Source: Paraperibacillus marinus
Lineage (GTDB): Bacteria; Bacillota; Bacilli; Bacillales; DSM-1321
Assembly (NCBI RefSeq): GCF_046237605.1
Contig: NZ_CP143542.1
Span: forward strand, 3,844,001 to 3,908,000
Reading direction: 5' to 3'
DNA length: 64,000 nucleotides
Shown here: positions 62,085 through 64,000 of the stretch, piece by piece
Layout: every line of letters starts with the position of its first letter
Position numbering within the stretch: position 1 is the stretch's first letter
Translations under genes and position numbers: made by a program
Notes under the pieces: model-generated
What the model saw: only the letters and a program-made list of their open reading frames with translations
What the model was told of the DNA's origin: nothing
Databases searched by the model: none

Positions 62085-62825
62085 TTACTTGCTTGCATGA
62101 GATTCTTTTGAACGGTTTTTCCTGATTTTGTGGACGATGAATGTGCTTAAGAAAACAGCTACCAGGATGCTGAAGAAGACAACTTCTTCCACATGGAACC
62201 AAGGGCTTGCGATCATCTTGATACCGATGAGGGCGATCATGACGAAGGCAGTGGTTTCGAATTCTGGAATTCTCTCGATAAGGGCAAGGAAAACCTGTGC
62301 CACTCCACGCATCATGAGGACTCCAAGGATTCCCCCAAGGAAAAGGACCCAGATCTGATCGGATACACCAAATGCTGCAATAACACTGTCGATACTGAAG
62401 GCAATGTCCATGATTTCAACGGAAAGCACAGTGCGCCAGAAGCCCATCGGCTTGTTTTTGACTTCCTCTTCATCATCTTTCTTATTTTTCTTGATGAAGT
62501 AGGAAACTGCGAGCCAGAGAAGATAAAGTCCGCCGGCAATCTTGATCCAGGTGATTTTGATGAGGAATACTCCGAGGCCGATAGCCAGGAAGCGGAATAG
62601 ATAAGCACCCAGAATTCCGTAGAACAGGGCACGTTTCTGCTGCTCCTTCGGTAAATGCTTAACCATGACGGCAAGCACAAGGGCGTTATCCGCAGAAAGG
62701 AGGCCCTCAAGGATGATCAGTGTCCCGATGACTCCCCATGATGCAGGGTCAGATAAAACGGTCTTGATGGCATCCCAAGAGAAGAACGACCCATAACTTG
62801 ATAATAAATCTTGAATGAATTCCAT
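62085..62825 (-). CDS. terC: TerC family integral membrane protein (YceF-like)
   Basis: A 246-residue protein with seven or so transmembrane helices. ILEGLLSADNALVLAVMVKHLP and VLSVEIMDIAFSIDSVIAAFGVS carry the conserved acidic residues of the TerC fold. TerC proteins are thought to export Mn2+ or to form a membrane metal-sensing complex with TerD. Terminated by a strong hairpin. It is 53 bases from the terD gene upstream. Confidence 0.93.
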   Translation of the reverse strand: MEFIQDLLSSYGSFFSWDAIKTVLSDPASWGVIGTLIILEGLLSADNALVLAVMVKHLPKEQQKRALFYGILGAYLFRFLAIGLGVFLIKITWIKIAGGLYLLWLAVSYFIKKNKKDDEEEVKNKPMGFWRTVLSVEIMDIAFSIDSVIAAFGVSDQIWVLFLGGILGVLMMRGVAQVFLALIERIPEFETTAFVMIALIGIKMIASPWFHVEEVVFFSILVAVFLSTFIVHKIRKNRSKESHASK

Positions 62826-62878
62826 TTACCTTTTAATCTCCTTCATTATGAAACTTTTTTTCTTAGCAGCCGGAAGGT

Positions 62879-63457
62879 TTAGACCTCCAGGCCGTAATTG
62901 CGGCAGAGCGCGGCCAGGCCGCCGGAGAATCCGCTGCCGATTGCATTGAATTTCCAATCAGAGCCATGCTTATATAGTTCACAGATGACGACTGCTGTTT
63001 CAATGGAAAAATCCTCGCCAAGATCGTAGCGGAGAATTTCCTGGTTATCATCAGCATTCACAACCCGGACAAAGGCATTGGATACCTGGCCGAAGTTCTG
63101 TTTACGCGTTTCCGCGTCATGGATGGTTACGGCAATCCCAATCTTGCTCACATGAGAAGGCATCAGCGAGAAATCGACGATCATCTGCTCATCATCGCCG
63201 TCCCCTTCACCGGTCCGGTTATCGCCGGTATGCTCCACAGCGCCTGTTGGGCTTGTTAAATTATTATAAAAAATGAATTCCAGGTCATTCTGTACCTTGC
63301 CCTGTTCGTTGGCAAGGAATGCGGAAGCATCCAGGTCAAAATCAGCTCCGCCTGAATATTTGTTGGTGTCCCAGCCTAAACCGATAATGACCTTTGTCAG
63401 GCCTGGGTTCGTTTTAGTCAAATCAATCCGCTGGCCTTTGGATAATTGAATCGCCAT
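62879..63457 (-). CDS. terD: TerD family protein
   Basis: A 192-residue TerD-domain protein, Ca2+-binding in studied members. Acidic loops GGADFDLDASAF and HTGDNRTGEGDGDDE are complete, and the C-terminal DLGEDFSIETAVVICELYKH and WKFNAIGSGF are typical. The start at 63457 has AAAGGGTGA upstream; a GTG at 63466 is less likely. It lies about 100 bases downstream of the second terD copy and is probably co-transcribed with terC. Confidence 0.93.
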   Translation of the reverse strand: MAIQLSKGQRIDLTKTNPGLTKVIIGLGWDTNKYSGGADFDLDASAFLANEQGKVQNDLEFIFYNNLTSPTGAVEHTGDNRTGEGDGDDEQMIVDFSLMPSHVSKIGIAVTIHDAETRKQNFGQVSNAFVRVVNADDNQEILRYDLGEDFSIETAVVICELYKHGSDWKFNAIGSGFSGGLAALCRNYGLEV

Positions 63458-63558
63458 AAAAGTCACCCTTTCTATTTACTCTGAAGATTGCTGTTTTCAA
63501 TAAAGCGGAATTTGCACACGGCAAATTCCGCTAAAATACTGCTGATTGATATAAGAGA

Positions 63559-64000
63559 TTATACGTTCAAGCCGAAGTCGCGAACAAGTGAAGCCAGTCC
63601 GCCCTGGTATCCGCTGCCGATTGCATTGAATTTCCACTCGCCGTTGTGGCGGTATAATTCACCGACCACTACTGCCGTCTCGATGGAGAAGTCTTCGCCA
63701 AGGTCATAACGGATCAATTCTTCGCCGTTAGCCGGGTTGAAAATGCGGGCGAATGCGTTGGAAACCTGCCCGAAGTTCTGGCTGCGCGCTTCAGCGTCAT
63801 GGATGGTGATTGTGAAGGTAATCTTTTCGATATTGGCAGGAACCTGGGATAGGTTGATTTTCACCTGCTCATCATCGCCGTCTCCATCACCAGTCAGGTT
63901 GTCGCCTGTATGCTCTACTGCGCCATTTGCCCCTACCAGGTTGTTGAAGAAGATGAAGTCCTTCTCATTGTCACATTTGCCGGAAGCGTTCAATAGGAAT
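63559..64000 (-). CDS. terD: TerD family protein, partial at window edge
   Basis: The C-terminal 146 residues of a second TerD protein; the frame stays open to the last base, entering as FLLNASGKCDNEKDF. HTGDNLTGDGDGDDE, the repeat of the neighbouring TerD acidic loop, and GEDFSIETAVVVGELYRH are conserved. Its start lies outside the window. Two tandem terD genes before terC resemble yceD-yceE-yceF of Bacillus subtilis. Confidence 0.92.
   Translation of the reverse strand, partial: FLLNASGKCDNEKDFIFFNNLVGANGAVEHTGDNLTGDGDGDDEQVKINLSQVPANIEKITFTITIHDAEARSQNFGQVSNAFARIFNPANGEELIRYDLGEDFSIETAVVVGELYRHNGEWKFNAIGSGYQGGLASLVRDFGLNV

Overview
The window looks like the chromosome of an endospore-forming, low-to-moderate GC Firmicute of the family Bacillaceae. 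The evidence is a complete gerA-type germinant receptor operon with a plausible forespore sigma-G promoter, a MinJ-like division protein, YceG/TelA/TerC/TerD stress proteins, strong AGGAGG-type ribosome binding sites and the occasional use of TTG and GTG starts. The species cannot be fixed from the sequence alone.

Layout. 0.5-6.6 kb: a ZIP metal transporter, then a Fur-controlled divergent iron locus (ferredoxin-NADP reductase on one side; ATPase, binding lipoprotein and two FecCD permeases of a siderophore importer on the other). 6.8-18.9 kb: single-gene or two-gene units, mainly redox and electrophile-stress enzymes (NmrA-type reductase under an Rrf2 regulator with two matched operators, aldo/keto reductase, two classical and one active-site-less SDR, DJ-1 protein, two luciferase-like monooxygenases with an ArsR regulator), plus several decayed gene fragments and two short genes. 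19.4-23.1 kb: gerA-gerB-gerC. 24.1-34.2 kb: a Gram-positive version of the Escherichia coli yhf cluster (yhfZ, then yhfY-U-T-php-S-X-W) extended by nagB and a divergent HAD phosphatase, with four copies of a TACAAT-NN-ATTGTA type operator and, beyond the HAD gene, the rotted remains of a second yhfT.

34.7-52.4 kb is visibly more AT-rich and is mosaic: VOC proteins, DinB, HAD, RsbR-type STAS protein, histidine phosphatase, a ten-unit GYGGYPGH repeat protein, adenine deaminase, at least eight copies of a short intergenic palindrome (CTAACG-CACC-CGTTAG), a 0.6 kb inverted duplication carrying a methylmalonyl-CoA-epimerase-like gene, and two 1779-bp IS110-type elements in opposite orientation, each inserted in the same place of one of those palindromes. 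The 397-bp non-coding end of the IS contains short stretches that match the target and the element ends in the way a bridge RNA would.

52.4-64.0 kb is a stress region on the minus strand: minJ, telA, yceG, then a four-gene module (HAD, PRTase-PELOTA, PRTase-TRSP, HpcH/HpaI-like lyase) of the kind known from tellurium-resistance-associated operons and thought to make a nucleoside-like metabolite, a small membrane protein, terC and two terD genes, the last cut by the window edge.

The strongest leads are the expanded yhf regulon, the IS110/palindrome/bridge-RNA relationship and the ter-linked biosynthetic module.
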